Positions 44,598 to 56,299 of a DNA stretch of 64,000 nucleotides are shown in pieces. Each line of letters starts with the position of its first letter. Within the stretch, counting starts at the first letter, position 1. A program made the translations under genes and the position numbers. The DNA is from Physella acuta (Eukaryota; Mollusca; Gastropoda; Physidae): the NCBI RefSeq assembly GCF_028476545.1, contig NW_026732980.1, positions 234,501 to 298,500 on the forward strand, written 5' to 3'. A model generated the notes under the pieces. That model worked only from the letters and a program-made list of their open reading frames with translations, did no database searches and was not told the DNA's origin.

Positions 44598-44601
<4 letters not shown>
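43945..44601 (-). repeat. Right LTR (5' LTR of the minus-strand element)
   Basis: 657 bp, nearly identical to the left LTR apart from one 12-bp repeat unit and a few base changes. It is followed directly by (TA)n. On the minus strand, the sequence just inside (TTTGGCGTTGTCGAGC) occupies the primer-binding position. Confidence 0.92.

Positions 44602-44662
<61 letters not shown>
44602..44662. repeat. (TA)n microsatellite, right half of LTR element target
   Basis: Continuation of the TA tract interrupted by the LTR element. Confidence 0.95.
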
Positions 44663-44670
<8 letters not shown>

Positions 44671-45167
44671 GTGTATACAAATCCTTAACATGATTTCTTT
44701 TTATGCATACAATTTGAAATGTTATATTAGTACATAGTATATACTGTATATATATATAATTATACATAGTATATATGTGCATTATAGATATATATATATA
44801 TATTTAAGTGTTATTATATTATTTTGGTTGTTCTGTGTATGTATAAATATAGATGTACGTTTGCCAACAATATTGAAGTAAAATTTATATTAACTTAATA
44901 GAAATCACAATTCACACAATACGGGAGAAACAATTGCTGAACATTGACGCACCGGATTTTATATGCATGATTCTTCGAACATTGAAATGGTTTACCAACA
45001 TTAGCAGAACTTTCTCAAAGGTTAATACTGATATTAATAGCATGAATACTAAGATAACCTGAGTAAATACATGCACTTGGTATTTTTCCATTATACCATA
45101 AGTAAGTTAATTAAGTTTTATGTTTATTTAACAAGTGCTATTATAAATTTCATACACTAGACTTTAG

Positions 45168-45232
45168 CACAACAAGAAGTCGTAGACTTACTTGTACAGC
45201 GTTTACGTCATTTACCAGACTCTACAAACAAG
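45168..45232 (+). CDS. Exon 4: helical linker
   Basis: 65 nt, reading (A)QQEVVDLLVQRLRHLPD followed by STNK. The phase-1 start joins exon 3 exactly (G|CA = Ala). Acceptor GACTTTAG; donor AAG|GTAAAC. It is too short to be found as an open frame but fits perfectly in phase. Confidence 0.75.
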
Positions 45233-45456
45233 GTAAACTATTCTCTTTTTTGTTTTACATTACCTTAGTTTATTTTATGATATAAATATTTTAATTACTT
45301 TTATATGTATGTACACATAAATATGAGACCTGTAGCCTTACACAAAAGTGCTTTGATGTTATTGACATTGAGAAAATCAGAAGTTTGACTACTGGTGATT
45401 TTACCATACACTTAACAATTAAAGTTGGCCTATTATTTGTTTTAGCTTTTTAGAAA

Positions 45457-45461
<5 letters not shown>

Positions 45462-45545
<84 letters not shown>
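45462..45545. repeat. (TA)n microsatellite
   Basis: About 40 TA units inside the intron between exons 4 and 5. Confidence 0.97.
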
Positions 45546-45754
45546 TATATATGTAGGTCGATCTACATTATCTATTCGATATTTTTTTTCTTGTGGCTTT
45601 ATTTTTTGTGTATTTTATTAAATCTATTAAATTTATTTAGTACATGTTAATTTCTACTAATGGCAACTCTAAGAATGTGTCCTTAAAAATGTGTACACGT
45701 TGTATTATTAAAGAAACTAACATGTTATTGTTATTATAAAACAACTACATAATT

Positions 45755-45812
45755 ATGGTCAAACCCCCGACCTGGCCAAACTGCATATGGTCAAAATCCC
45801 AAGGGTAAAAGA
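45755..45812. repeat. GGTCAAA-type repeat fragment
   Basis: ATGGTCAAACCCCCGACCTG, GGCCAAACTG and ATGGTCAAAATCCCAAGGG are diverged units of the 15-bp repeat found at the ends of the MULE-like remnant. Confidence 0.5.
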
Positions 45813-45922
45813 ACGTTTATTTTACATAAAGATACTTTTCTATAACACGTATAAAATTAATATATAAATAGTATATAAATTATATATATATATAAATTAT
45901 ATAAAATTATATAAAAATATAT

Positions 45923-45965
<43 letters not shown>

Positions 45966-45989
45966 CATATATATATATACTATATGAGT

Positions 45990-47965
45990 AATATATAAAT
46001 CTATATACATAACAAGCAATGTATGTCTATCTGTCTATTTGTCCTTTATGCATTACTACACCTCTCATCACATCGCCGTAAAATTTTAAGTTTTCTGCGA
46101 AAAAAAAATTTCAAATTCGCAAGGGCGGCGCCACGGAAGGGTGCGATTTTTCTCTATTTACGGTATATAAAAATAACAAAAGTCAATTGCAGTGACACCG
46201 TTCTCACGACCGCCATGAAACTTTGGGAAGATGTTGAGAATACTCCCGGAGAAGATTTTTGCGCAAAAAACATTTTCAAATTCGTAGGGGTGGCGCTCCC
46301 GTAGGGCGCGATTTGTTTTTTCTCTATATACGGTTTATAAAAATAAAAGTCGATTTTGATTTGACACTGTTCATCCGATAGGCATGCCATTTTTGATAGT
46401 TCATTATAACACTCTAAGGGAGGGTTCTGTAAAAAAATCATTTTTAATTTTGCAAGGGCGGCGCCACGGGAGAGTGCGATTTTTCTCTATATACGGTATA
46501 CAAAATAATAAAAGTCAATTGCAGTGACACCGTTCTCACGACCGCCATGAAACTTTGGGAAGATGCTGAGAATACTCTTGGGGAGGTTTTTGCGCAAAGC
46601 AAAAAACATTTTCAAATTCATAGGGATGGCGTCCCCGTAGGGCGCGATTTGTTTTTTCTCTTTATACGGTATATAAAACTTTAACCCTTTATCTACTGAC
46701 AGTACTTATAAGAACCACTTTAATTAAGTGCCTGTATTATTTTTAATATAATACGAATTTTAAAAAATTATTCAAGTAATTAATAGTATTATCTCCCCTG
46801 AGTCAACGGCAGTTGGATTGCGGTTTCGCGGCGTTATTCTTTTTTTTTAGTTACACAAGGGCGGCGCCACGAAATTGGGGGATTTTTCTCTATATAGGCC
46901 CTACGGGATATAAAAATAAAAGACGATTGCGGTTCGACACAGTTTATCACGGTGACATAAAACTTTAGTGAGTTGATGAATACTCCCGAGAAGGTTTTTG
47001 GAATGGGAGGGCTCATAAGGGTGGGTAGGTGCTGGGGAAGGGGGATTTAATTTTGCATGGGCGGCCCCCCGGCAGGATGCGATTTGGCGCGTTGGTCTTT
47101 CCCGTGAGCGCTATGGTGAATACGTTCGGTCTAAACAGTGTGATAGACAACGGATAGGATGGGGCGTTACAAATTGAATCAGGCTTGTCCTCTGGAGCCC
47201 CGGTAGGATGCGATTAGGCTGCAAATAAAAATGTCTGTTTCGGCCCCAAACGCTCACATAGGCGGCTGAGAGCCATGTATTAAGTTTTATTTTAATAATC
47301 AGAAAAATTAACCAAGGTTAGATTATTAACTGGGACGTATCTTTTGTCTTTAAACAAATCCATACAGTTTCGTCACTTTGCGAATGATGCAATAGGCATC
47401 TATTTTTAGATAATTCAAACAGAAAATGAGATCGAGCATCTAAGAATAGACCATTAGTAACGCTAACATATTGCATCAGTCACACTAATGTTTGAAACGC
47501 GTCAACACATTTTTTCGTGTTAAATATTAAATCCTGTTCATTTGTGTCACTTTAGTGAATGTCGCAATCTGCATCATTGTTAACAGGATGCTATTTTAAG
47601 GAGCCAGGGGTCGTACGCCGCGCGTATGCGGTAGTGTAATCGGGGGGGGGGGGAGGGGGGGGGGGGCTCCTGAGAGCGGGCCTCTACGTCTCTGACACAT
47701 GGGCGGTCACCGAAGTGTGTTCTACCATATTATTTCGGTGAGTGCACTCAAGGCTTTCATGCGGTAGTGTAGGTAAAACCGTGTCCTGATATTTATGATC
47801 CAAACGCAGGCATTGTTTACATTTAAATAACTCATTTTTAGAAAAGAAGGTCACGCGTCTAATAACATCATTATGATTGGTATCGCGTTGGTGAAATCCT
47901 TCTAATATATTTTTTTCTTCTGTCCCCGTGGCATCGCGCGGGGGACGGGTACGCTAGTTATATAT
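45990..47965 (-). mobile_element. ACTAGCGTACCCG element with internal ~170-bp tandem modules
   Basis: In minus-strand reading it starts TATAACTAGCGTACCCGTCC beside (TA)n and ends in ATAGATTTATATATTA. Four to five internal modules carry GGGCGGCGCCACGG...GTGCGATTTTTCTC and TATACGG(T/A)ATATAAAA at ~46120, 46280, 46450, 46625 and 46860. One module pair (46190-46265 and 46520-46595) is almost identical. No coding frame. The terminal style is like that of the ACTAGCCGTCCCGG elements, so it may be a related class. Confidence 0.55.
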
Positions 47966-47974
47966 AAATTATAT

Positions 47975-48132
<158 letters not shown>

Positions 48133-48893
48133 AGCTTACGTCAAACTATTTATAGAGATTTAAAAACAATCATGTGCATTTTGATTTTTCACCATGCATT
48201 TTTCAGTAGAGAAAGGTAAGACATAAAAATGTAACATTTACATATGTGTTTCGAACAGGTGACACCCAGGTGGTAACTATTAAACCAAGCTAGTCACTTA
48301 TTATTGGGTGAAAATATATATTGAGTAATTTTACTTATGCCAGCGGGAGAAAGTAAAGTTACGTGAATATTATTTTACATTATGTTATATCCTAATTTAG
48401 CCAATTCCTTTGCTTAAAAAATAAAGTTTTATATAAAATAATTAATTGAGATATTCCATAAAGTTAGATTCTAGTTCTTAAATTCTAGATACAATCTAAG
48501 GATAGACGAAAATGGTTTAAGTCTAAACCATCAGTAGCTATAATAAATAAATTAAATTCTCGAATAGATAACTCTCGTTTGTCGATATAAGTTGCGTTTC
48601 ATTTGGACAAATTCACATACGTTTCAAGTAAGTCCATGAGAAAGTTTCTGTATCTATATATAAAGTATTGTTTCTTAACTTTTAAAATTAAAGTGTTGTA
48701 TCAATAAATAAATATATCAAATAATTATATATCGTCGTTAAAACATTGTGGTTAAGACTTTAGGAGAAAGAACATTTTTCTCTATTTAAATAAGTATTTT
48801 GAAGTTGTGCACAATAAATATGATCTTATCTAACAGAATAGACAAATAAAAATATAAATACACAATCTTGTAAACAACTTGAATGTTAGTAGA

Positions 48894-49021
<128 letters not shown>

Positions 49022-49596
49022 TACTTATTTGTATTACAAATAACGAAAGGTAAAACTATTTAAAACTCTGTTTGGATTTTATATCCACATTTAGAACGGA
49101 TAAAGCTCAAGTTTTCTTAGCTCAAAGTTAGCTGGGGACAGCCACTGTTCTAGGAGAGACAACTCCAAAATCAAACAACTGTTGCCTTGTAGTTTGTTCT
49201 TGGTTGGACAAAGGCTTTGGAAGCAAATCCAAAAAGAAAAGCAGGCTAAAATAGGAGTCAATGGCCTCAATGTCACAAAAACAGTTGACACGTATCCTTA
49301 ATTGTGTTTAAGTGGGATCCTTACAACACAAAAATTAAGAACGAAGAAGAAGAAGGACATAGGTAAATTATGTCTTGAATGTAGCGGGTAGAATTGTCGC
49401 TACTGAAAAGACACGAACTAATGTAGGGATTAGGGACTTTCATCAAATCAGCCGTTTTTTATGTTTTTAATTTTAAAAAATGAAATTTAATTACGAGCTT
49501 TTTATCATTAAATTATTATGTAACTTAACTTATCGTGTAACATTTAATATTTTAAGACATTTTTTTTACATTTATTTGAACTGACATTTGTTTTAG

Positions 49597-49695
49597 GAAT
49601 GGACTTCTTTTGCAAACATCTCTGCTGGAATAATACTTCTTGTGTTGCAAAATGAAAAGTGTATTAAGGATTATGACATAAAAGAATTAGCACCG
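49597..49695 (+). CDS. Exon 5: helical linker
   Basis: 33 codons, phase 0 to 0: EWTSFANISAGIILLVLQ, then NEKCIKDYDIKELAP. Acceptor TTGTTTTAG; donor CCG|GTAATA. No known domain recognised. Confidence 0.78.
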
Positions 49696-50104
49696 GTAAT
49701 AATTTCTCCCAAATAAATATTTTAGAGATTATTGTAAAATATATTACTTTTTAGATGGGTTTGATTATTAGTTTAATATGAGCCTGCAGAGTAAATTTAA
49801 GGTATGTAAACTTACTGAGAACATAACATTACGCATAGGTCTAAAGGGTTAAATAAATATAACTGTTGAATTTACAAATTATCGGTTTACACATTTAAAC
49901 ACAGTATACCTAGTTTTTAAGTTCTAAAAATATTAGATAATATATTGATAAGAGCACGTACTAAAAAATAAAGTTTTTTTGTAGACAACTAAAACGAACA
50001 TTTTATTAAATTAACTTACGAATATTATGATATGTCATTTCTAATGTCTGAAAACATTTAAGTAATAATAACATATGTTTGTTCTTTATTTGTGTACTAC
50101 ACAG

Positions 50105-50210
50105 TTAATGTCAAAGTTTGTTAGCCGTAAAGATCAAGAAGCAATTACCGACATTAAACTACTACATTTGTATATAGACAACAGTAAGCGATCATGGTTT
50201 CCAGAAAAAG
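50105..50210 (+). CDS. Exon 6: helical linker
   Basis: 35 codons plus one base: LMSKFVSRKDQEAITDIKLL, then HLYIDNSKRSWFPEK. Acceptor GTACTACACAG; donor AAAG|GTATTT. The frame that reads on past the donor is intronic. Confidence 0.8.
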
Positions 50211-50620
50211 GTATTTTCTCTACACATTTTATAATGTCTGCAATGTTTGTATGTGTATCTTCTTTACCACATGATGACAGTTTAATTACATATAAATATA
50301 GGTTTAAACGTTTAGTTGTTAATATACCAGTCGCCTTGTGCTGAAATTGTACAACGATTGCGACATAAACGGTGGCAGATATTTAAAATAAACATGTTAA
50401 TATAATACTCTGAGCGATTTACATGTAATTTAAACTATTCTTTTTGACAGATATTTTTTTACAAAATATGTAAGCTAGAAATTACATAAACTGTTGAAAA
50501 TAACAAATCTGACATTTTAAATCTCAGATTTTATGTATAAGAAACTTAGTTATTTATATTTAAATGTAGATGGTTTTTAAAAAAAAATCAAATTAATAAT
50601 TGTATATTTTTTAAAACTAG

Positions 50621-50754
50621 TTGCTGCACAAATGTGTGTTCAAGGAATTATTCATGCTATTGAAAATAAAAGAAGATCATACAAGGGCTTTAACTTGGTG
50701 GCTTGGATAAAATGTCTGACGAAAATGTGTCAAGCAGCTAAAATTATATATGAG
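50621..50754 (+). CDS. Exon 7: helical linker
   Basis: Phase-1 start makes Val with the preceding G, then AAQMCVQGIIHAIENKRRS, KGFNLVAWIKCLTKMCQAAK, IIYE. Donor GAG|GTAAGA is strong. Cys-rich helical character, perhaps HEAT/ARM-like; this is not more than an impression. Confidence 0.82.
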
Positions 50755-50866
50755 GTAAGAATTGTAAGTTTCAGTATAAGCGACTTATTTATACATATCT
50801 TTATTATAAAGTAAATATACATTTTTAATATTAAGCATTCTAACTTTTTAACTATATTCCCTATAG

Positions 50867-51122
50867 ATTTTAGCAGCCGAACCACTTGACTGTTTGTATG
50901 ATGGCATAAGCTCCCCAATCGTTACGGAACAAGAAGCTGCTGCTGATTGTTTGTTTGCTATTGCGGAAAAAAGTCCTGGAAATTTTAAAATTGGCGAGCA
51001 CACAAAAATTATGTCTTTCCTTGAAACAATGCAATGTTGTGGAAATGAAATATTAGAGAAGAAAGCAATATCTGTGTTATGGTATGTCAAACAGGAGGCA
51101 ATTATTTTGAGCAAAAAAGAAG
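50867..51122 (+). CDS. Exon 8: helical linker
   Basis: 85 codons plus one base, starting ILAAEPLDCLYDGISSPIV and ending ILSKKE. The middle part (EQEAAADCLFAIAEKSPGNF) again suggests ARM/HEAT-like helical pairs. Acceptor CCCTATAG; donor AAG|GTAATT, followed within ten bases by a (TA)n(GA)n tract. Confidence 0.83.
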
Positions 51123-51130
51123 GTAATTTA

Positions 51131-51131
51131 A

Positions 51132-51203
<72 letters not shown>
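51131..51203. repeat. (TA)n(GA)n compound microsatellite
   Basis: About 22 TA units followed by about 14 GA units, starting only eight bases after the exon 8 donor. Confidence 0.96.
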
Positions 51204-51207
<4 letters not shown>

Positions 51208-51382
51208 TTATATATATAGAGAAATGAAATGGAGTGCAAGATAAACATATAGTGTTAAACGAAAAAACATTTTTAATTGTATGGAATTAACTTTATATTT
51301 GTTTAAAATCGGGCTTTAAATTAATAATAACGGTGTACCATTATGCGTTATAAAACATTACGTCAACATAACGTTGTTTTAG

Positions 51383-51546
51383 AAATCCTGGCTCCGATAC
51401 TTCCTGAGCAATGGGATAAGTCGACTTACCTTGGAAATGGAACATATGGATGTGTTTACCTACTACAAGATTTAAATGAACCAACTGCTGAAGAGTTTGC
51501 TTTAAAGGAGATGGAATTAATGAAGGGAAAATCTTTTGAAAATCAA
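51383..51546 (+). CDS. Exon 9: kinase N-lobe (glycine loop and ATP-binding lysine)
   Basis: Phase-1 start (G|AA = Glu). Carries the glycine-rich loop GNGTYGCVY at about residue 1936 of the model and the catalytic lysine in FALKEM at about 1960. Acceptor GTTGTTTTAG; donor CAA|GTAGGC. These are invariant features of protein kinases that bind ATP. Confidence 0.9.
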
Positions 51547-51689
51547 GTAGGCTAAATTGCATGATAAATCAATTCCATAAATTATAAAACGACGCCTTAT
51601 AATTTGAAAATTTATGAAGTACAAAATGTTATTATGTATCAAGTTATATTATTGCATATAAGGGACTAAACTGTCATTTATGAAAATAA

Positions 51690-52710
51690 GCCGGGAGTGA
51701 TCTCCACTAAACTTTCTCGAATATTCTAATATAAAATTACGAGGGATGGCAACTCAGGACATAGACAATATTTGTTATCCATTTTTAATTACTTAAACTT
51801 TTTATAATAGAATAGAATCTCGTAAAAAAAGAATTGCACACCAAGTGAAAAGTTTCCCTTTCAAACCTTTCAAACGGTCTATGGGACAAGTGAAGTAGAG
51901 TTCATTTGTTTCTGTGACCTCGGCATATGAAGAGATAGTGTGGTCAGCACTATGCCTAGCCGCCTTTACTTTCCCTAACAGGAGTTAGGTACTCATCAGA
52001 GTTGGGTGGACTCAGGGACTGTCTACTGACTTGAACCCGGATTCGAACTCGAGACTAACGGTTTAGCAGTCCAGCTCTCTACTGCTAGACTACTCCGTTC
52101 CACACCAAGTGAACACCTAATAAAATGTGCATAAAAGTGCGGGATATTATTAGTACTTTATAAATTTACATGCGTTTTTGAGAAATCGGAAATAGCGTAA
52201 ATTAGCACTTCCGGTCAACGGAAATTACTCAAAATTTGACAGAAGTTAGAGAATTAGATCTTTTACTTACATGTGAAATTTCATTAATCTATCTGAAATA
52301 GTACGCAAGTTATAGGCTTTTGAAAAATTCAAAGTAGAAATAGTACCACTTTCGGTTATCGGAAATCGCTCAAAAATTGATCAGCATCTACGATTTTGAT
52401 ATAATACTTACAAATGAAATTTTATCAACCTAGCTGTAACGGTACTCAAGTTATCCTGTTTACACACAGACAGACACACAGACATACGGACAGAATTGCA
52501 AAGTCCAGTTTTTCCGACTCGATAATGCACACAACGTCAAAATGTTTATATATTTGTATTTATAATTTTTGCCTGATTAAAATAAGTCCTCTATACTCTG
52601 GATGTGATGAAGGACTGAGGAGTAAAACGGTGAAAACTGTCAAAATTTCAAGTTATTTGTGTGCACGATTACAAGACTTTCTTTATACTTCGTAAATACT
52701 AGAAAGTAAA
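51690..52710 (-). mobile_element. CTCGTATATACGAAG-family element, inverse copy, split by a SINE
   Basis: Inverse of 12826-13430: starts GCCGGGAGTGATCTCCACTA and ends GACTTTCTTTATACTTCGTA. The body is interrupted by the SINE at 51850-52100. It lies in the intron after exon 9. Confidence 0.72.
51850..52100 (-). mobile_element. Full tRNA-derived SINE with 13-bp target duplication
   Basis: Flanked by CACACCAAGTGAA at 51837-51849 and 52101-52113. In minus-strand reading the tRNA head has an A-box (TAGTCTAGCAGTAGAG) and B-box (GAGTTCGAATCC), followed by the central motif GGGAAAGTAAAGGCGGCTAG and a tail ending TTGAAAGGGAAACTT. ~251 bp. It is the best-preserved SINE here and defines the family of the other copies. 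Confidence 0.88.
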
Positions 52711-52829
52711 AAAGACAATTTCGCGATTCATGAGAGCTTTTTTTAAAAAAAGTAATTCCTTAATTAATTAATTAACTAATATTTCTTTTACTCTAATAAG
52801 GAAATAAATATACATTTGATATTTTACAG

Positions 52830-52943
52830 ATGAATTCAGAGTTAAACATATTGTTTAAAGTTAGTCATCACAGACTAGTCAGATTTTTTGGATTTCAAAA
52901 GAAACTGTCAAAACTGTGTATGTTTTTTGCATACATGCCTATG
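52830..52943 (+). CDS. Exon 10: kinase alpha-C helix and hinge region
   Basis: 38 codons, phase 0 to 0: MNSELNILFKVSHHRLVRFF, then GFQKKLSKLCMFFAYMPM. The Glu in SELNIL (about residue 1977) is the expected alpha-C partner of the catalytic lysine. Acceptor ATTTTACAG; donor ATG|GTAAGT is strong. Confidence 0.88.
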
Positions 52944-53257
52944 GTAAGTTTTTATAAAACTTAATGCTCCTATAAAAATAGAATCTGAATATAGGCACCA
53001 TAGCACCATAAGACATTAAAAGTTAAAAAGAAACAATACAATACTTTAAAAAACATTGTATTGTGTAAATTCGATAATTAAACGTTTGTGTATTTTATGA
53101 TTTACAGATGTCCTTAGCATTAAAAAATAATATTAAAAAGTATACAAATATTAGTATCCCTGATTTTGTATATGCAGAGAGTGATTGATTTACATATAAT
53201 TTATAATGTTAAACGAGATAACATTATTTTTCTGATAATAATTTTAATTTGCTTAAG

Positions 53258-53393
53258 GGTTCTCTAAGAGCTTTTGCAAAAAAACAAAATGGATTATCGG
53301 AGAAAACTATCAAAACGTTTACACTGCAAATTCTAGAAGGACTGAACTTTTTACACAGTCGAATTTCGCCTATTATACACAGGGATATTAAAG
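53258..53393 (+). CDS. Exon 11: kinase C-lobe with HRD catalytic loop
   Basis: 45 codons plus one base: GSLRAFAKKQNGLSEKTIKT, then LQILEGLNFLHS and IIHRDIKG. The HRDIKGEN pattern (completed in exon 12) is typical of STE11/MAP3K kinases. Acceptor TTTGCTTAAG; donor AAAG|GTTGCT is slightly weak. Confidence 0.9.
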
Positions 53394-54040
53394 GTTGCTA
53401 TGTTTAATTTTTATAATTTAGTTAAATACAATAATTAAGGAACACATACACTTGCTACAGTTATAGCTATATCTTGAACTTTTAAAAATAATTGTTTAAA
53501 AACAAACGTTTTAATAATCAGTCTTTTCTTTTGGTGACTATAGCATTAAGTTGAACACTTCACACATTTTATATGTTTTAAACAATGATTTTCAATTTCG
53601 GAAATTTAAATGGCTAAACCTTAATTATTTAAAATTTGTCTAATCATAAAATTGACTAGCAAATGAGTAGGCAGCTACCAGAATCTGTCACTAAAAATAA
53701 ATACGTTTGACATTTAGAAAATCATTTGAAATATATTTAAGGTTCAATACACATGTTTTTATCAGACATTTTCTTTTGCGTTTTTATTTTATTATAACTG
53801 TATGTTAATCTGTCGATAGTGTTCATGTCTGTATGATCATTGATTTCAGCTTAATATAGTTTTGTAAAACTCAACATCGTCCGAAAAAAGTTCAATTTTA
53901 AGATTTCTAAAACTTTAAGGAATTTTATACATTATTGACAACTTTTAGATTGAGATAAATATTATTGCAATCGAGCGTCAATCATTCTTTCAATAGTAGA
54001 TTTTAAGTTATTATATAATAGGCACATTTCTTTAATGCAG

Positions 54041-54218
54041 GTGAGAATGTTTTATTGGAAAATGAAAACAGTGTCAAGCTAGCTGATTTTGGATTGGCGA
54101 AAATAGTAACCAACTCAAATCTACCTAAAACAAATGAAACTTGCACAACTAAGTGGGTCGCACCAGAAGTACTGAAAGGGAGCGAAAATACGCCATACGA
54201 TTGTAAAGCTGATATTTG
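54041..54218 (+). CDS. Exon 12: kinase DFG and APE motifs
   Basis: Starts by completing Gly, then ENVLLENENSVKLADFGLAK with DFG at about 2072, and TTKWVAPEVLKG with APE at about 2097. It ends DCKADIW (phase 2). All catalytic residues for magnesium binding and substrate positioning are present, so the kinase is probably active. Acceptor TTTAATGCAG; donor TTTG|GTGAGG. Confidence 0.92.
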
Positions 54219-54254
54219 GTGAGGAGTTTTCTTCTAGATTTAATCTATTATCGG

Positions 54255-54410
<156 letters not shown>

Positions 54411-54497
54411 ATTTTGTGCTTTGGATCCAAATTAAAACCTAAAGCAAAATCAAAATTAAAATTGTCTAATATATCCAATGTTTTATTTTAATTCCAG

Positions 54498-54747
54498 GAG
54501 TTTGGCATGTACTGTGGTGGAAATGGCTACAACAAATCCACCATGGCCCGATCACTTACCAGAACAGCACATGTTTCAACTAGTCATGGGAAATAAACCA
54601 CAGTATTTACTTTCAGATGCGTATTCCCAAGCATTGCATGCTTTTTTGAATAAAATGTTTCAATATGATCCAGAAAAAAGACCATCATCACTTGAGCTCT
54701 TGAATGACCCGTATGTTAAATGGACGTGTCAATCAGCATCCAATTGA
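54498..54747 (+). CDS. Exon 13: end of kinase domain and stop
   Basis: Completes Trp (TG|G), then SLACTVVEMATTNPPWPD, a signature of STE11-type kinases (usual form SVGCTVIEMATGKPPW), and PEKRPSSLELLNDPYV, the conserved arginine-containing end of the C-lobe. The stop is at 54745-54747, soon after the domain ends, so there is no C-terminal tail. Acceptor TTAATTCCAG. Confidence 0.92.
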
Positions 54748-54760
54748 ACAATTTATTCTA

Positions 54761-56297
54761 TACTAGCCGTCCCGGCCAGGCCCTGCTCTGGTTTCTGTGA
54801 AAAACCTTTCTGTTAAAGACCATTACCTGTGTGTTTAGTAATCATCATAAACCCGGCATTGCACACCCAAACCAAAACCAAAACAACAAAACGCAAACAT
54901 AACGCTAACACAATTACAAATACAAACGAAAACAAAAACCTAACAACTAACCCAACCACAACCACAAACACCAATACGAACACAAAGAAAAAAACAAACG
55001 AAAAAGCAAACGAAAACAAACCAAATCCAAATGCAAAACCAACCACAAACCCAAAGAAAAAAACACAAACGAAAAAACAAACGAAAACAAACCAAATACA
55101 AACGCAAAACCAACCACAAACACAAATACAAACACAAACGCAAAGAAAATAAAACACAAACGAAAACGAAAAAAGAAAGAACAAAAACGAACCAAATCAA
55201 AACGCAACCACTAACGCAAACCCAACCTAAACACAAAGAAAACACTAACGCGAACATAAACGCACAGTGCTCAGAGTCTAGCCCGGGGCGGAATCGCCTG
55301 CTTCAGCTTAATAAACGACTATAGTACCCCAACTTATTCATAGTCTTTTGCACTCACTTTAATGAACGTAGGCGCGAAACCGAACACGGGAGGCCCGGGA
55401 CCCCAAATAGCACCCTGTCTGGGCGCCAGAGGACGCACCATGACGTCACCGCCTGATTGAACTTAGTAAACGACTATAGTACATAACTTATTCATAGTCT
55501 TTTGAACTCACGCGAACGTATATACCATAGCGTACAACGGAAGGCCCGGGGCGCCAAATAACACCCTGTCGGGGTGCCGGAGGACGCCCGGATTTGATTC
55601 ACTTAAAGACTATAGTAACCTTTCTTACCCATAGTCTATCGCACTGTTAAAAACAAAACTATGCAGCATAGCGCTCACATGATAGCCCAGGGTGCCAAAT
55701 CGAACCGTGCAAGGGCGCCGGCGGACGCGCCTGTTTCAATTTAGTGAACAAAAATGATAATACTCCAAGCTTATCCGTAAATGGAAAGAAATAAACATAT
55801 AGGATTTGTAGGACCTGGCTTATTAAATGTTATTGATTTAAAAAAAAATATTGAACAGTATGTTCAGTGTATAGAATAAATAAAAGGCAGTGTTAAAAAT
55901 ACCTAACGACATTGCACTTAATCAATCCCCGCTAATTATGTAATTATTTTTTTTTTCTTAACACCAAAAACAAAGTAATAAAATGTAAATTCTTTCTTAT
56001 TAAGAATTTTTTTTTAAAGGGAAGTAACTGCAGTCAATACATTTCCGACACAATTTTAGAAATTTTATAAACGTCGATACACTTTTTAAAAATTTTATGT
56101 CGTGTTCATAATTGAAAATTATTCTTCTAAGTAAATAGAATGAAAATTGTTTTTAAAGACTTTCAATGGTAATTTTTTGACTCGTAAATTTAGACTATGA
56201 GCACGATAAAAAATCTAACACTTAAATCCATAGAACTGTCAACGACAAACTTTTTTGCCACACGTTACAGAACTGAGCTTTATATATATTAGATTCA
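54761..56297 (+). mobile_element. ACTAGCCGTCCCGG element, AC-rich, copy 2
   Basis: Same start, A/C-rich block and tail as 31018-32075. It carries three to four ~120-150-bp middle modules (CGACTATAGTACC...TATTCATAGTCTTTTG, then GGCCCGGGGCGCCAAATA) where copy 1 has about one and a half. It begins 13 bases after the kinase stop. Long frames in the A/C block on both strands are compositional. Confidence 0.72.
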
Positions 56298-56299
56298 AA

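Larger units (their letters stand above)
37994..44601 (-). mobile_element. Ty3/Gypsy LTR retrotransposon, young and whole-looking
   Basis: About 6.6 kb, bounded by two almost identical LTRs with TG...CA ends. Internal parts in minus-strand order: leader, gag, pol (protease, reverse transcriptase, RNase H, integrase) and a purine tract beside the 3' LTR. The gene order with integrase last, and the motifs, place it in Ty3/Gypsy; the clade is not determined. It looks whole, with long reading frames and no obvious breaks, and LTR similarity implies a recent insertion. It lies antisense in the intron between exons 3 and 4 of the ankyrin-kinase gene, inside a (TA)n tract. Confidence 0.93.

Noticed and set aside
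46023-46441. 93- and 95-codon frames on either strand
   Set aside because: Lie within tandem modules of a repeat element and are not conserved between modules.
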